Source of the DNA: an uncultured Chthonomonas sp.
GTDB taxonomy: Bacteria; Armatimonadota; Chthonomonadetes; Chthonomonadales; Chthonomonadaceae
Assembly: GCA_903821495.1 (NCBI GenBank)
Contig: CAIJLM010000177.1
Span: forward strand, 1-35,111
Direction: 5' to 3'
Length of the DNA stretch: 35,111 nucleotides
Within the stretch, counting starts at the first letter, position 1; every line of letters begins with the position of its first letter. Position numbers and translations under genes: made by a program. This document shows, piece after piece, positions 1-8,645 of the stretch. The notes under the pieces are model-generated. The model did not search any database and was not told the DNA's origin. It worked only from the letters and a program-made list of their open reading frames with translations.

Positions 1-70
1 AGCAGGAATTCGCCGCCTCTACGCCGAAAACACTCACACTCTATTTCGCTTCTGAGGAACGCTATCCGCT

Positions 71-3000
71 ATGAATCGAATCCTAAAACATAACCTAATT
101 CTTGGGACGCTCTTGCTCTGTTGCGCCCCGCTCTTCTCGCAGACAGCGCAACGGCAAGTTGTAAAACCTAAAGTACAGTACAACCGCGACGTGCGCCCGA
201 TTCTCTCCGCGAACTGCTTTCTCTGTCACGGCGCGGATTCGGGGGCGCGAAAGGCGGGTTTACGCCTCGACAGAGCGGAGTACGCCTACGCCGTGCGGAA
301 TGGCAGGTCGATAATTGCACGGGGCAAGCCTCAAAACAGCGAACTCATTAAGCGAATAAACGGCGTAGGCGGCATCATGCCCCCCGCTTCGCACAAAAAG
401 TTGACCCCGAAAGAGGCGGCGATTCTCACGCAGTGGGTGGCGGAGGGCGCGAACTACGAGGCGCACTGGTCATTTGTCCCGCTACCGCAGAGCGTTGCGG
501 TTCCGAAAGTCAAGAACACGGCGTGGTGTCGTAGCGAGATAGACAGGTTTATTCTTGCGAAACTGGAGCCTCTGGGGATAAGCCCTTCGCGTCCCGCCAC
601 TCCCGCCGACTGGTTGCGCCGTGTTTCCTTCGACCTTACGGGGCTACCGCCAACCGTTGCGGAGGCGGACGCTTTTCTAAAAGACAAAGCCTCGAACGCC
701 TACGAAAAGGTGGTAGATAGACTGCTCGCTTCACCGCGCTACGGGGAGCAGATGGCGGTTCCTTGGCTGGATGTGGGGCGATACGCCGACAGTTACGGCT
801 ACCAGAGCGACCTACTCTGCCCCACCTATCCCTATCGCGACTGGGTGATTAAAGCCTTTAACGACAACCTTTCGTATGACAAATTTGTCACCTATCAGGT
901 CGCAGGAGACCTCCTGCCAAACGCGACTCGTGAAACCCGACTCGCTACGGCGTTCAATCGCCTGCACCGCATGACGAACGAGGGCGGAAGCGTTTCGGAA
1001 GAGTGGCGCATGGAGGGGATAGCCGACAGAGTGCGTACTTTCGGGACAGCCTTTTTGGGGTTGACGGTGGAGTGCGCCCGGTGTCACGACCACAAGTACG
1101 ACCCTATCACGCAGAAGGATTTCTATTCGCTCTCCTCGTTCTTCAATAATATAGATGAGTATGGGATGTACGACCGCGCCGACATTGTGCCATCGCCGTC
1201 GCTACTTCTGCCTACCCCTGAGCAGGACAAAGAGGTTAAGCAGGCGTTGGAAGCGGTGAGCGCAAGCGAACAGAGACTCGCGCAGACCCGGCAAGAGCGC
1301 GAAAAAGCCTTTCAGGAGTGGCTGGGTAAGCGGCAATCTGTGACCCTACCGGACATAACAGGGAGATTCGATTTTGAGAAGTTCGAGGGAGGTCAGCTCA
1401 AGAATCTGGTCGGGAAAGATAATGGCGCGAAAAGCGACGAGGTTCCGCTGGTTCCGGGCAGAGCCGGGAACGCGGCGCAACTTGATGGCGAGAACAACGT
1501 CAACTTCCCCGCGCTCGGACGCTTCACCCGCCACACGCCGTTCACTATCTCCTTCTGGATGAAAGACCCGCGCAAGGTTCCGGGCTACGCTGTGGTATTT
1601 CAGGCGTGCGACGGAACGGACGCGGGACCACATGGCTATGACCTCCTTGTAGACGGTGGCAAACTCACGGCGCGGCTCTTCCGCCACTGGCCCGGCAACG
1701 CCATAGCGGTCAGCGCGAAAACGGAGGTTCCCAAAGACGCTTGGACGTATGTGACCGTAACCTACGACGGCTCCAGCAGGGCGAAAGGGCTACGTATCTA
1801 CGTCAACGGCAGACTCGGCGAACAGGAGATTGTGCGGGATAACAAGATGGTGAAGGGGAACGGTCAGCACACCCTTGTCTTCGGGCAGAAGTTCCGCGAC
1901 AAGGGCTTCAAAGGCGGACTGATTGATGACCTCTCTATCTTCTCGCGCGATATTTCACCCATTGAGGTGGCGCAACTCTGCGACGGCAGGTCTCTGTCAG
2001 AGGCTCTCGCCAACCCGCAAGCGCATACCGCCGAACTCAAAGAGTACTTCCTCTCCGCTATAGATAACGACACGCGTAAAGCCGCACAAGAACTCGCAAA
2101 CGCTCGCGCCAAACAGATTTCCGCTGAGGATGGGCAGTACGAAATCGCGGTGATGGAGGAGATGCCGCAGGTTCGCCCGACGTTCGTACTTGCACGCGGA
2201 CGCTACGACGCGCCGAAAACCGATGCGAACCGCGTAGACAGACACCTCCCCGCCTCTGTGCTTCCATTCCCCGCGAACATGAGGCGCGATAGGCTGGGCG
2301 TGGCGCAGTGGCTAACGCTTCCCAATCACCCCTTAACGGCGCGAGTGGCGGTCAATCGCTTGTGGGCGTTTCTGTTTGGGCGGGGCATTGTGGAGACTAC
2401 CGAGGACTTCGGCGTACAGGGAAGCCTGCCCACCCATCCCGAACTGCTAGATTGGCTCTCCCGCGATTTCATACAGTCGGGTTGGAACGTGAAGGGGCTT
2501 CTCAAGAAAATCGTGTTGTCTAGCGTCTACCGCCAAGCCTCCGCGCTTCGCCCCGACCTCAAGGCGCGAGACCCGCAGAACCTTCTGCTTGCGCGGGGAG
2601 CCGCTCATCGCCTGAAAGCGGAGGAGATACGCGATGTGTGTTTAGCGACTAGCGGTCTGCTGGATGCACGTATCGGAGGAGCGCCCGTAAGCCCCTATCA
2701 GCCCGGCGACCTGTGGCGTGAAAGCAACTCTATGAGTCCCGCTTATGTGCAAGGCAAGGGAAGCGACCTCTATCGTCGTAGCCTCTATACGGTTTGGAAG
2801 CGCACCGCGCCCATGCCGAACATGATTGCGTTTGACGCAGGGAGTAGGGAGGTCTGTATCGGGCGGCGACAGGCGACGAACACGCCGCTACAGGCTCTCG
2901 TTCTGCTGAACGACCCGCAGTTTGTGGAGGCGGCGCGGGTGATAGGGGAGCGCATTCTGAAGGAGGGGGGCGCAACTCTAGGAGAGCAGGTTCGCTTCGC

Positions 3001-3229
3001 CTTCCGACTTCTCGCGACCCGCGAACCCTCCGCGCAAGAGCGAACGCTTCTTGAAAAAATGTGTACTGAACAGCGTAACTACTTCGCGGAGAACCCTGAA
3101 GAGGCGAAAAAACTTCTTGCAATAGGGGAGCGTAAGGTGGACGCAACCCTCGCCCCCGTAGATTGCGCCGTCGCTACGGTTCTCGCACAGGCGATTCTGA
3201 ATCTCGACGCTACTATTTGGAAGCGGTGA
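71..3229 (+). CDS. PSD1 cytochrome c / DUF1549 / LamG / DUF1553 protein
   Basis: This is a large exported protein of 1052 residues. A signal peptide (about residues 1-24) is followed by a planctomycete-type cytochrome domain with a CFLCH haem site (C49, C52, H53). A DUF1549 domain follows (about 155-380) and contains a second CxxCH-like site, CARCH, near residue 335. A concanavalin/LamG domain sits at about 427-635, and a DUF1553 domain at about 740-960 carries the AVNRLW and [13 protein letters not shown] signatures. Known members always pair with a DUF1501 protein, and one lies 0.8 kb downstream on the same strand. The pair is thought to act outside the cytoplasm on polysaccharide or sulfated glycans, but the biochemistry is unsettled. 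The ATG is preceded by GAGGA about 11 bases upstream. Identification of the domains is secure; the substrate is unknown. Confidence 0.93.
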   Translation: MNRILKHNLILGTLLLCCAPLFSQTAQRQVVKPKVQYNRDVRPILSANCFLCHGADSGARKAGLRLDRAEYAYAVRNGRSIIARGKPQNSELIKRINGVGGIMPPASHKKLTPKEAAILTQWVAEGANYEAHWSFVPLPQSVAVPKVKNTAWCRSEIDRFILAKLEPLGISPSRPATPADWLRRVSFDLTGLPPTVAEADAFLKDKASNAYEKVVDRLLASPRYGEQMAVPWLDVGRYADSYGYQSDLLCPTYPYRDWVIKAFNDNLSYDKFVTYQVAGDLLPNATRETRLATAFNRLHRMTNEGGSVSEEWRMEGIADRVRTFGTAFLGLTVECARCHDHKYDPITQKDFYSLSSFFNNIDEYGMYDRADIVPSPSLLLPTPEQDKEVKQALEAVSASEQRLAQTRQEREKAFQEWLGKRQSVTLPDITGRFDFEKFEGGQLKNLVGKDNGAKSDEVPLVPGRAGNAAQLDGENNVNFPALGRFTRHTPFTISFWMKDPRKVPGYAVVFQACDGTDAGPHGYDLLVDGGKLTARLFRHWPGNAIAVSAKTEVPKDAWTYVTVTYDGSSRAKGLRIYVNGRLGEQEIVRDNKMVKGNGQHTLVFGQKFRDKGFKGGLIDDLSIFSRDISPIEVAQLCDGRSLSEALANPQAHTAELKEYFLSAIDNDTRKAAQELANARAKQISAEDGQYEIAVMEEMPQVRPTFVLARGRYDAPKTDANRVDRHLPASVLPFPANMRRDRLGVAQWLTLPNHPLTARVAVNRLWAFLFGRGIVETTEDFGVQGSLPTHPELLDWLSRDFIQSGWNVKGLLKKIVLSSVYRQASALRPDLKARDPQNLLLARGAAHRLKAEEIRDVCLATSGLLDARIGGAPVSPYQPGDLWRESNSMSPAYVQGKGSDLYRRSLYTVWKRTAPMPNMIAFDAGSREVCIGRRQATNTPLQALVLLNDPQFVEAARVIGERILKEGGATLGEQVRFAFRLLATREPSAQERTLLEKMCTEQRNYFAENPEEAKKLLAIGERKVDATLAPVDCAVATVLAQAILNLDATIWKR

Positions 3230-3394
3230 CCTAACCCCCGTCCCCTTCCCGAAGCGGGAAGGGGTGGCTCCGACTGAGTTGGAGCGACGCTACCTAGGCG
3301 TTGCCGTTAGGTTCAAAAGCATATTGTTGAACCGCCTTTCTATCGCATTAGCGGCACGAGTTCCCCCTTCCCGCATCGGGAAGGGGGCTAGGTC
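3230..3394. repeat. Left copy of composite REP-like direct repeat
   Basis: A 62 bp block (3230-3291) holds the palindrome CCCCTTCCCGaaGCGGGAAGGGG and ends GACGCT. A spacer and a second palindromic block (about 3327-3394) follow, the latter ending GGGAAGGGGGCTAGGTC. The same two blocks recur in the same order at 3756-3927. The 62 bp blocks are equally long and differ at 8 positions. Six of these lie in the palindrome, where the arms keep pairing. The DUF559 start codon follows this repeat directly. Confidence 0.85.
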
Positions 3395-3760
3395 ATGAAA
3401 GTCAAAAACATCATCTTGGGGCAGAAGGTCGCCGAGGCTAAAGTCATACTCGCCAAGCAGTTCCGAAGCGAAATGACTCCTGCAGAGGCGATACTCTGGA
3501 AGCGTCTGCGAGGTAGCCAAATCGCAGGGATGCACTTCCGCCGTCAGCAGATAATCGCAGGGTTTATCGCCGATTTCTACTGCCATGAGGTCGCTTTAGT
3601 TGTCGAACTAGATGGCGATACACACGAAAGCATTGCAGATGCGGAGCGCGATGCAGTATTTACGGGAAAAGGAATCCGCACCTTGCGCTTCTCTAACGCA
3701 GAGGTGTATCGCGATTTACCCGACGTTCTCAAGCGTATTCAAGAGGCTTTGACAACCTAA
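3395..3760 (+). CDS. DUF559 endonuclease-fold protein
   Basis: This is a 121-residue protein of the DUF559 family, which has a Vsr/restriction-endonuclease-like fold. It shows the family order: an N-terminal helix with MTPAEAILWKRLR, then the core FRRQQIIAGFIADFYC, then the acidic strand LVVELDGDTH, then the RTLRFSNAEVYRDL segment. Its length is normal for the family. The ATG begins directly after a repeat whose GGGAAGGGGG arm lies 7 bases upstream and can act as the Shine-Dalgarno sequence. The stop codon lies inside the next repeat copy. It sits between the two partner genes of the PSD1/DUF1501 pair, which suggests insertion. Function is unproven: DUF559 proteins are assumed to be nucleases, but no substrate is established. 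Confidence 0.88.
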   Translation: MKVKNIILGQKVAEAKVILAKQFRSEMTPAEAILWKRLRGSQIAGMHFRRQQIIAGFIADFYCHEVALVVELDGDTHESIADAERDAVFTGKGIRTLRFSNAEVYRDLPDVLKRIQEALTT

Positions 3761-3927
3761 CCCCCGTCCCCTATCCCTAAAGGGAAGGGGTGGCTCCGAC
3801 TGAGTTGGAATGACGCTTTGTCAGGTCTACCACGAGGTGAAATGCCTACCATTCAACCGTCCCGCTATCTCATTAGCGGCAGGCGTTCCCCCTTCCCGTT
3901 TCGGGAAGGGGGTTAGGGGGTTAGGTC
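3756..3927. repeat. Right copy of composite REP-like direct repeat
   Basis: This is the second copy of the 3230-3394 unit. The 62 bp block at 3756-3817 begins CCTAACCCCCGTCCCCT and ends GACGCT like the left copy. It is followed by the block at 3845-3927 that contains CTATCTCATTAGCGGCA and the GGGAAGGGGGTTAGG arm. The DUF559 stop codon (3758-3760) is inside its first bases. Confidence 0.85.
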
Positions 3928-3944
3928 GCCGTCAGGCGAAAAAC

Positions 3945-4035
3945 CTACCATTCAACCGTCCCGCTATCTCAATAGCGGCAGTGGTTCCCCCTTCCCGTTT
4001 CGGGAAGGGGGGTTAGGGGGCTAGGGGGCTAGGTC
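3945..4035. repeat. Third copy of the second REP-like block
   Basis: This block repeats 3845-3927 in tandem. It starts CTACCATTCAACCGTCCCGC, carries CTATCTCAATAGCGGCA and the CCCCCTTCCCGtttCGGGAAGGGGG palindrome, and ends CTAGGTC. The short open frame seen across 3810-4016 is only a translation of these repeats. The DUF1501 gene starts 27 bases later. Confidence 0.8.
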
Positions 4036-4061
4036 GAAATATCATGGAAAAGGTGAACACT

Positions 4062-5552
4062 ATGGACGAGTTCAATCCGCTCTCTCTCACACGCCGACAT
4101 TTTCTCTCCGGCTCCGCGCTCGGACTAGGCGCGATGGGACTGTCTAGCCTGATGGATGGCTCCGCCTCCGCAAGCGCGGCGAAAGACCAGCGTTTCGGAG
4201 GGCTGGCGGGCGTTCCGCACTATGCGCCGAAAGCGAAGCGCGTCATCTACCTCTGCCAGAGCGGAGGTCCCGCGCACCAAGACCTCTACGACTACAAGCC
4301 CCTGCTGAATGAAAAGCACGGCGAACAGCTCCCCGAATTCGTGCGGGGCGGTCAGCGACTGACGGGTATGAGCGCGAATCAGGCGAGTCTTCCGCTTGCA
4401 GGCTCCGCCTTCAAGTTCGCGCAACACGGCAAGGGCGGTATCTGGTTGAGCGAGGTCATCCCGCATATCGCCAAAATCGCCGATGAGATGTGCGTCGTCA
4501 AATCGCTATGGACGGAGGCGATAAACCACGACCCCGCGATAACCTTCATACAGACGGGTTCGCAGATAGCGGGACGACCTTCGATGGGTTCGTGGGCGAG
4601 TTACGGGCTTGGCTCAATGAACGAGAATCTGCCCGCCTTCGTCGTTTTGGTGACGGCGGGGCAGGGCGACCAACCCCTCTACTCGCGCCTGTGGGGAAGC
4701 GGTTTCCTCGATTCACGGTTTCAAGGGGTGCAGTTCCGCGCCGGTAAGGAGCCTGTTCTCTATCTCGCGAACCCCGGCGGAATCTCCGCGCAGTCGCGCC
4801 GCTCACTGCTGAATACGCTCGGCGCGTTGAACAAACTGCAAGAGGATAAAGAACTCGACCCAGAGATTGAGGCGCGTATGGCGCAGTACGAGATGGCGTA
4901 CCGTATGCAGACGAGCGTACCGGAGGCGACGGACGTTTCCAAAGAGCCGGAAGCGACCTTCGCAATGTACGGAGAGGACGCTCGAAAGCCGGGAACCTTC
5001 GCCGCGAACTGCCTTCTAGCGCGGCGGCTTGCAGAGCGCGGAGTGCGCTTTATTCAACTCTATCATCAGGGATGGGATCATCACGGCGGACTGCCGGGCG
5101 CGATGCGCTATCAGGCGCGACTGACCGACCAAGCGAGCGCGGCGCTAGTGACTGACCTGAAACAGCGGGGGATGCTAGACGATACGCTGGTGATTTGGGG
5201 CGGAGAGTTCGGGCGCACGAGCTACTCGCAGGGCAAATTGACGCGGGACGACTACGGGCGCGACCACCACCCGCGCTGTTTCTCGATGTGGATGGCGGGC
5301 GGAGGCGTGAAGGCGGGCTTCTCCTACGGGCAGACGGACGCTTACGGCTACAACGTCGCAGATAAGGACGGCAACGCCCTCAACCCCTCGAAAGATGTCT
5401 TCACGCCGGGCGTTGTTCACGTTCACGACCTGCAAGCCACGATAATGCGGCTACTCGGCGTTGACCACCTACGCCTCACCTACCGCACACAGGGGCGAGA
5501 CTTCCGAATTACAGACGTGCATGGTCATATCGTCAAGGATATTCTGGCGTAG
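4062..5552 (+). CDS. DUF1501 family protein, Tat-exported
   Basis: This is a 496-residue DUF1501 protein, which has an alkaline-phosphatase/sulfatase-like fold. It starts with a twin-arginine signal: LTRRHFLSGSALGLGAMG, ending near ASASAA. Family signatures follow: VIYLCQSGGPAHQDLYDYKP, the SLWTEAINHDPA and QTGSQIAGRPSMGSW region, LYHQGWDHHGG, VIWGGEFGRT and GRDHHPRCFSMWMAGGGVK. The histidine and aspartate residues in these motifs are the probable metal ligands. It is the usual partner of PSD1 proteins, here separated from its partner by the repeat-flanked DUF559 gene. An in-frame ATG at 4044 would add six residues; AAAGGTG six bases before 4062 favours the later start. Substrate is unknown. 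Confidence 0.93.
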   Translation: MDEFNPLSLTRRHFLSGSALGLGAMGLSSLMDGSASASAAKDQRFGGLAGVPHYAPKAKRVIYLCQSGGPAHQDLYDYKPLLNEKHGEQLPEFVRGGQRLTGMSANQASLPLAGSAFKFAQHGKGGIWLSEVIPHIAKIADEMCVVKSLWTEAINHDPAITFIQTGSQIAGRPSMGSWASYGLGSMNENLPAFVVLVTAGQGDQPLYSRLWGSGFLDSRFQGVQFRAGKEPVLYLANPGGISAQSRRSLLNTLGALNKLQEDKELDPEIEARMAQYEMAYRMQTSVPEATDVSKEPEATFAMYGEDARKPGTFAANCLLARRLAERGVRFIQLYHQGWDHHGGLPGAMRYQARLTDQASAALVTDLKQRGMLDDTLVIWGGEFGRTSYSQGKLTRDDYGRDHHPRCFSMWMAGGGVKAGFSYGQTDAYGYNVADKDGNALNPSKDVFTPGVVHVHDLQATIMRLLGVDHLRLTYRTQGRDFRITDVHGHIVKDILA

Positions 5553-5641
5553 GAGTTGGTTAGGAGGCGCTTATCTCAAATATGCCGTAGACTTCACAGG
5601 GCGAACTCTCAGCCTAACGCGATTCTGTAGGGTCTCTACTC

Positions 5642-6784
5642 CTACCAGTCGGCAACGCTACCGTCTGCCTCGTGGAACCATTCTCCCCCCAACTCTTCGG
5701 CATACTGATGTCGCTTCACTATCTCCGCCTCATTGGGAGTCACCCCAAGACCGGGCGCAGTGGGCAACTCAATATACCCGTCCACTACTTTCCAAGGCGA
5801 CTCTACCACATCCATCAGCCAGTCCGGACCGACGGTCTCTTGAATCAAGAAGTTGAGGGTTACGGCATCCACCTGAAGGCACGCGGCGAGCGCCACCGGT
5901 CCGATGGCGCAGTGAGGCATGGTATGGATGTAGTAGACCTCCGCCATATTGGCAATCTTCTTCAACTCGGTTATCCCGCCTGCATGAGATGCGTCAGGCT
6001 GGATGAAGGCGGCGGCTTGTTTCTCAAATATCTGTCGAAACTCCCAGCGACTAAGTAGACGCTCTCCTGTGGCGATGGGAAAGGGAACATGGTCGGCAAC
6101 CAGTTTGAGCGCATCTACATTGTCTTGTGGAACCGGCTCTTCGACAAACATCGGGCGCATACCCTTCAACTCATGACATATCTCTATGGCGAGCGCAGGA
6201 GCCATTTTGCCATGAAAATCGAAGGCTAGCTCAACCTCCTGACCGACCCAATCCCGCATAAGATAGGCGCGTCGAACGAACTCATCCACTACTGCGGGAG
6301 GCTCATGGGCGCGCCATTTACCGGAAGGTCCGCTCTTGAAAGCGGTGTAACCTCCCCGATTGCGAAGCGTGTCAAGGTGTTCCTTGGCTTTGGCAAGCCC
6401 TTCGTCGCTCATGTCGTTGATGCCCCAGTGTGCATAGACTCGCACTCTATCGCGCACTGCTCCGCCCAGAAGTGTATGGATAGGAACTCCAAAATGCTTT
6501 CCGGCAATGTCCCACAGCGCTTGATCTATGCCAGAGAGAGCGGACATTAGGACGTTGCCGCCACGAAAGAAAGCGGATCGATAGATGTGTTGCCAGTGAT
6601 GCTCAATGCGTAGAGGATCCTTGCCAACAAGATAGTCCGCCAACTCCTCCACTGCCGCCCATGTACTCTTAGGCTTGCCCTCCAGTGTGGTTTCGCCCCA
6701 TCCAACCAGACCCGAGTCGGTAGTGATTTTCACTAGCCGCATACGCGCTCTAGGAAAGAATTGCTCAATTTTTACGATTTTCAT
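5642..6784 (-). CDS. dgoD: D-galactonate dehydratase-type enolase-superfamily enzyme
   Basis: This 380-residue protein belongs to the mandelate racemase/muconate lactonizing family and resembles E. coli DgoD along its whole length. DgoD dehydrates D-galactonate to 2-keto-3-deoxygalactonate. Metal ligands are visible as D189 (AFDFHGK), E215 (VEEPV) and E241 (ATGER). H191 and H291 (MPHCAIGP) match the catalytic histidines of DgoD, all shifted by six positions. N-terminal landmarks are GWGETTLEGK and GIDQALWDIAGKHFGVP. It is the last gene of the minus-strand catabolic cluster, 78 bases after the PhyH gene. No strong Shine-Dalgarno sequence precedes the ATG. Related sugar-acid dehydratases share these residues, so the exact substrate is inferred. 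Confidence 0.88.
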   Translation of the reverse strand: MKIVKIEQFFPRARMRLVKITTDSGLVGWGETTLEGKPKSTWAAVEELADYLVGKDPLRIEHHWQHIYRSAFFRGGNVLMSALSGIDQALWDIAGKHFGVPIHTLLGGAVRDRVRVYAHWGINDMSDEGLAKAKEHLDTLRNRGGYTAFKSGPSGKWRAHEPPAVVDEFVRRAYLMRDWVGQEVELAFDFHGKMAPALAIEICHELKGMRPMFVEEPVPQDNVDALKLVADHVPFPIATGERLLSRWEFRQIFEKQAAAFIQPDASHAGGITELKKIANMAEVYYIHTMPHCAIGPVALAACLQVDAVTLNFLIQETVGPDWLMDVVESPWKVVDGYIELPTAPGLGVTPNEAEIVKRHQYAEELGGEWFHEADGSVADW

Positions 6785-6862
6785 AGTATTCGAGACGAAA
6801 TCTTCGCCGCTAACAGGTAGCGTAGAGACATCGCCCCTCCCTCCTTTTCGTGTAAAAGTGTC

Positions 6863-7726
6863 CTATCCCTCATCAAAGACTCGGGGGCGGAACTGGGTCT
6901 GAATCTCGTAGATAGAGCCTTGACTCTCTGGCATAGGGAGGGGAATTCGGATATCCATCGCCTTACTACGGTAGGAGCGCGTAGGCTCTCCACGAAGAAT
7001 CAGCGAGTCGAACTGGGCGATATCACTCACTCCGCGTAAGGGGAAAGCATCTACGGCGGCAAGTTCGATAAAAAGAATGCGCCGACGCTGTGCCGAGCGG
7101 TTTGGCGTAGCGGCATGGAGCGTTCGGCAGTGGTGAATGGAGATACTCCCTGCCTTGAGAGGTACAGGAACCGCTTGGCTCAGGTCAATCCGCTGTTTCC
7201 CCATATCGACTCCTCCTACAAAGACCCCTTCCTGATGATGATCGAGAACTAAGCCACGATGGGATCCCGGTATCATCAGCGTGCAACCGTTTTCAAGAAA
7301 ACTATCGTCCAACGCTATCCCTATCGCTAACAGGTCGTCATTGGAGTGCGGATAGAAGGCAAAATCCTGGTGCCACTCAATAGGAGACCCAAAGCCTGCG
7401 GATTTCATGTTGAGTTTGTTGCCATGAAGCCGAACCCCATTGCCAAGAAGAGCCTCCGCGGCATCGAGTATGCAGTCGCTCAAGGCAATTTTTGAAAATA
7501 TCGAGTGCAGGGACAAGGGGGTCTTGATGCGACGGACACGCGGCTCTATGGCAGAGTGTCCCGGCTCCATATCATAAACCTCATTATGGGACTGCACATT
7601 TCGAGAGCGCTCTACAAAGTCGTCAATGACGCGATGCGCCTCCGCAATGTCCTGTACAGGGATAACCCCTTCAAGGCTAAGAAAACCTTGTTCTAAATAG
7701 GTCGTTTTCTGATTAACGGTAAGCAC
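6863..7726 (-). CDS. Phytanoyl-CoA dioxygenase (PhyH) family protein
   Basis: This is a 287-residue Fe(II)/2-oxoglutarate dioxygenase of the PhyH family. The iron-binding HxD is seen in EWHQDFAFYPHSNDDLLA. The distal histidine is in HHCRTLHAATPNRS, followed by RRRILFIE, whose arginine would hold 2-oxoglutarate. The central loop ENGCTLMIPGSHRGLVLDHH is typical. The start is GTG, directly adjoining the stop codon of a decayed upstream frame, with AGGA about 10 bases before it. It lies between the cyclase and dgoD-like genes and presumably hydroxylates a small metabolite of that pathway. Substrate cannot be deduced. Confidence 0.87.
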   Translation of the reverse strand: MLTVNQKTTYLEQGFLSLEGVIPVQDIAEAHRVIDDFVERSRNVQSHNEVYDMEPGHSAIEPRVRRIKTPLSLHSIFSKIALSDCILDAAEALLGNGVRLHGNKLNMKSAGFGSPIEWHQDFAFYPHSNDDLLAIGIALDDSFLENGCTLMIPGSHRGLVLDHHQEGVFVGGVDMGKQRIDLSQAVPVPLKAGSISIHHCRTLHAATPNRSAQRRRILFIELAAVDAFPLRGVSDIAQFDSLILRGEPTRSYRSKAMDIRIPLPMPESQGSIYEIQTQFRPRVFDEG

Positions 7727-7969
7727 TTAGGGCGATCCTTTCTCAAACGCTAAGGCATTTTCCAGAGCTAACCGCTTCATTTGCAACTCGGTCAATATCT
7801 CATCCGAGGCGAAAAAGCGGAGCGCTCATCTGGGTGTGTTTCCGAATCGAGGCTCATTAAACGCTGGGGGTAGCGCCTGCAACGCTAATATCAGGCGGCG
7901 CACTGTAGGGGGCGCGCCCTGAAAGGATATTTTGGCGTGAGGGTAGGCTTGAGTTTCACCCTCCCTGTA
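7727..7969 (-). pseudogene. Decayed gene remnant between cyclase and PhyH
   Basis: On the minus strand one frame stays open from 7969 to 7727 except for a single TGA at 7826-7828. The 47 codons before the TGA read as a basic, proline-containing stretch that includes LILALQALPPAFNEPRF. The 32 codons after it read as an amphipathic segment with DEILTELQMKRLALENALAF and end in TAA directly before the GTG of the PhyH gene. The tight junction and protein-like composition suggest the 3' end of a former coupled gene. Its 5' part overlaps the end of the cyclase gene and has no convincing start. The family is not recognised; a chance frame is possible. Confidence 0.35.
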
Positions 7970-8615
7970 TCAACACAGGGCGACACCACGCCCCCGAATG
8001 CCCTTTAAGATTGATGGGTAGCGCCATAAAGGTCTGCGGCATAGGAAGCGCGTACACCTCTTCGGGTATATGCAACTCCTCCACTATCCAAATACCGCTC
8101 CCTAGCAGGATGGTATGCACCGCCGCGTCGTTATCGCCGTCCCACCCGCCGATGCCCCAGTGGTCTACGCCTAGCCCCCGCGCCCTCTTCGCCACAAGCC
8201 ACTCCGCGCAATCGGGAGTAAGGCGCGGGGACTGATAGAGCCACTTGCTCGTCCGTTCCCGAATGTCGCCCCACCCCGTCGCCATCAGGATAATACTATC
8301 CTTCGGCAGTTCCGCGGGAAGCGCCGCCGAGAGAAGTTCGGACGTAATTTTGCCCTGCGGCTCTATTCCGCGCAAGTCGGCGAGATAGGCGGAGCCGACA
8401 AACCCCTCTAGGGGCATCTCGTCAATGGGAGTTCCGCCCGCTATTTTATGTAGGGGCGCATCGATATGACTCCCTGTATGACTAGCGAGAGTCAGAGTCT
8501 CCCAACACCATGCCGCTCTATCGTGGCTCGAAGTCACCTCGGACTTCACCATCGGGTGAGCCGGACAGTTGGGCGCGGTGTGAAAAATAGGTTGTGAGAG
8601 GTCAATTAGTCGCAC
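7956..8615 (-). CDS. Cyclase / kynurenine formamidase-like hydrolase
   Basis: This is a 219-residue member of the cyclase family (PF04199), metal-dependent hydrolases that include bacterial kynurenine formamidase. The metal-binding signature HTGSHIDAPLH (residues about 46-56) matches the family consensus HxGTHxDxPxH, with a serine replacing the threonine. MRLIDLSQPI at the start and GVDHWGIGG are also typical, and the length is normal. The start is GTG with GGAG eight bases upstream. It lies 30 bases after the Gfo/Idh/MocA gene, so the two are probably cotranscribed. In a sugar-acid setting it may open a lactone or amide; the actual substrate is unknown. Confidence 0.87.
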   Translation of the reverse strand: MRLIDLSQPIFHTAPNCPAHPMVKSEVTSSHDRAAWCWETLTLASHTGSHIDAPLHKIAGGTPIDEMPLEGFVGSAYLADLRGIEPQGKITSELLSAALPAELPKDSIILMATGWGDIRERTSKWLYQSPRLTPDCAEWLVAKRARGLGVDHWGIGGWDGDNDAAVHTILLGSGIWIVEELHIPEEVYALPMPQTFMALPINLKGHSGAWCRPVLIQGG

Positions 8616-8645
8616 TGTTTGGACTCCATCTTTCTATGCGCTACG

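Noticed and set aside
3810-4016. 68-codon frame with an internal repeat (LPFNRPAIS twice)
   Set aside because: It is the translation of the tandem palindromic repeat blocks, not a gene.
7826-7828. In-frame TGA as a selenocysteine codon
   Set aside because: The surrounding frame lacks a start and a known selenoprotein context, and overlaps the cyclase gene end. Decay is simpler.
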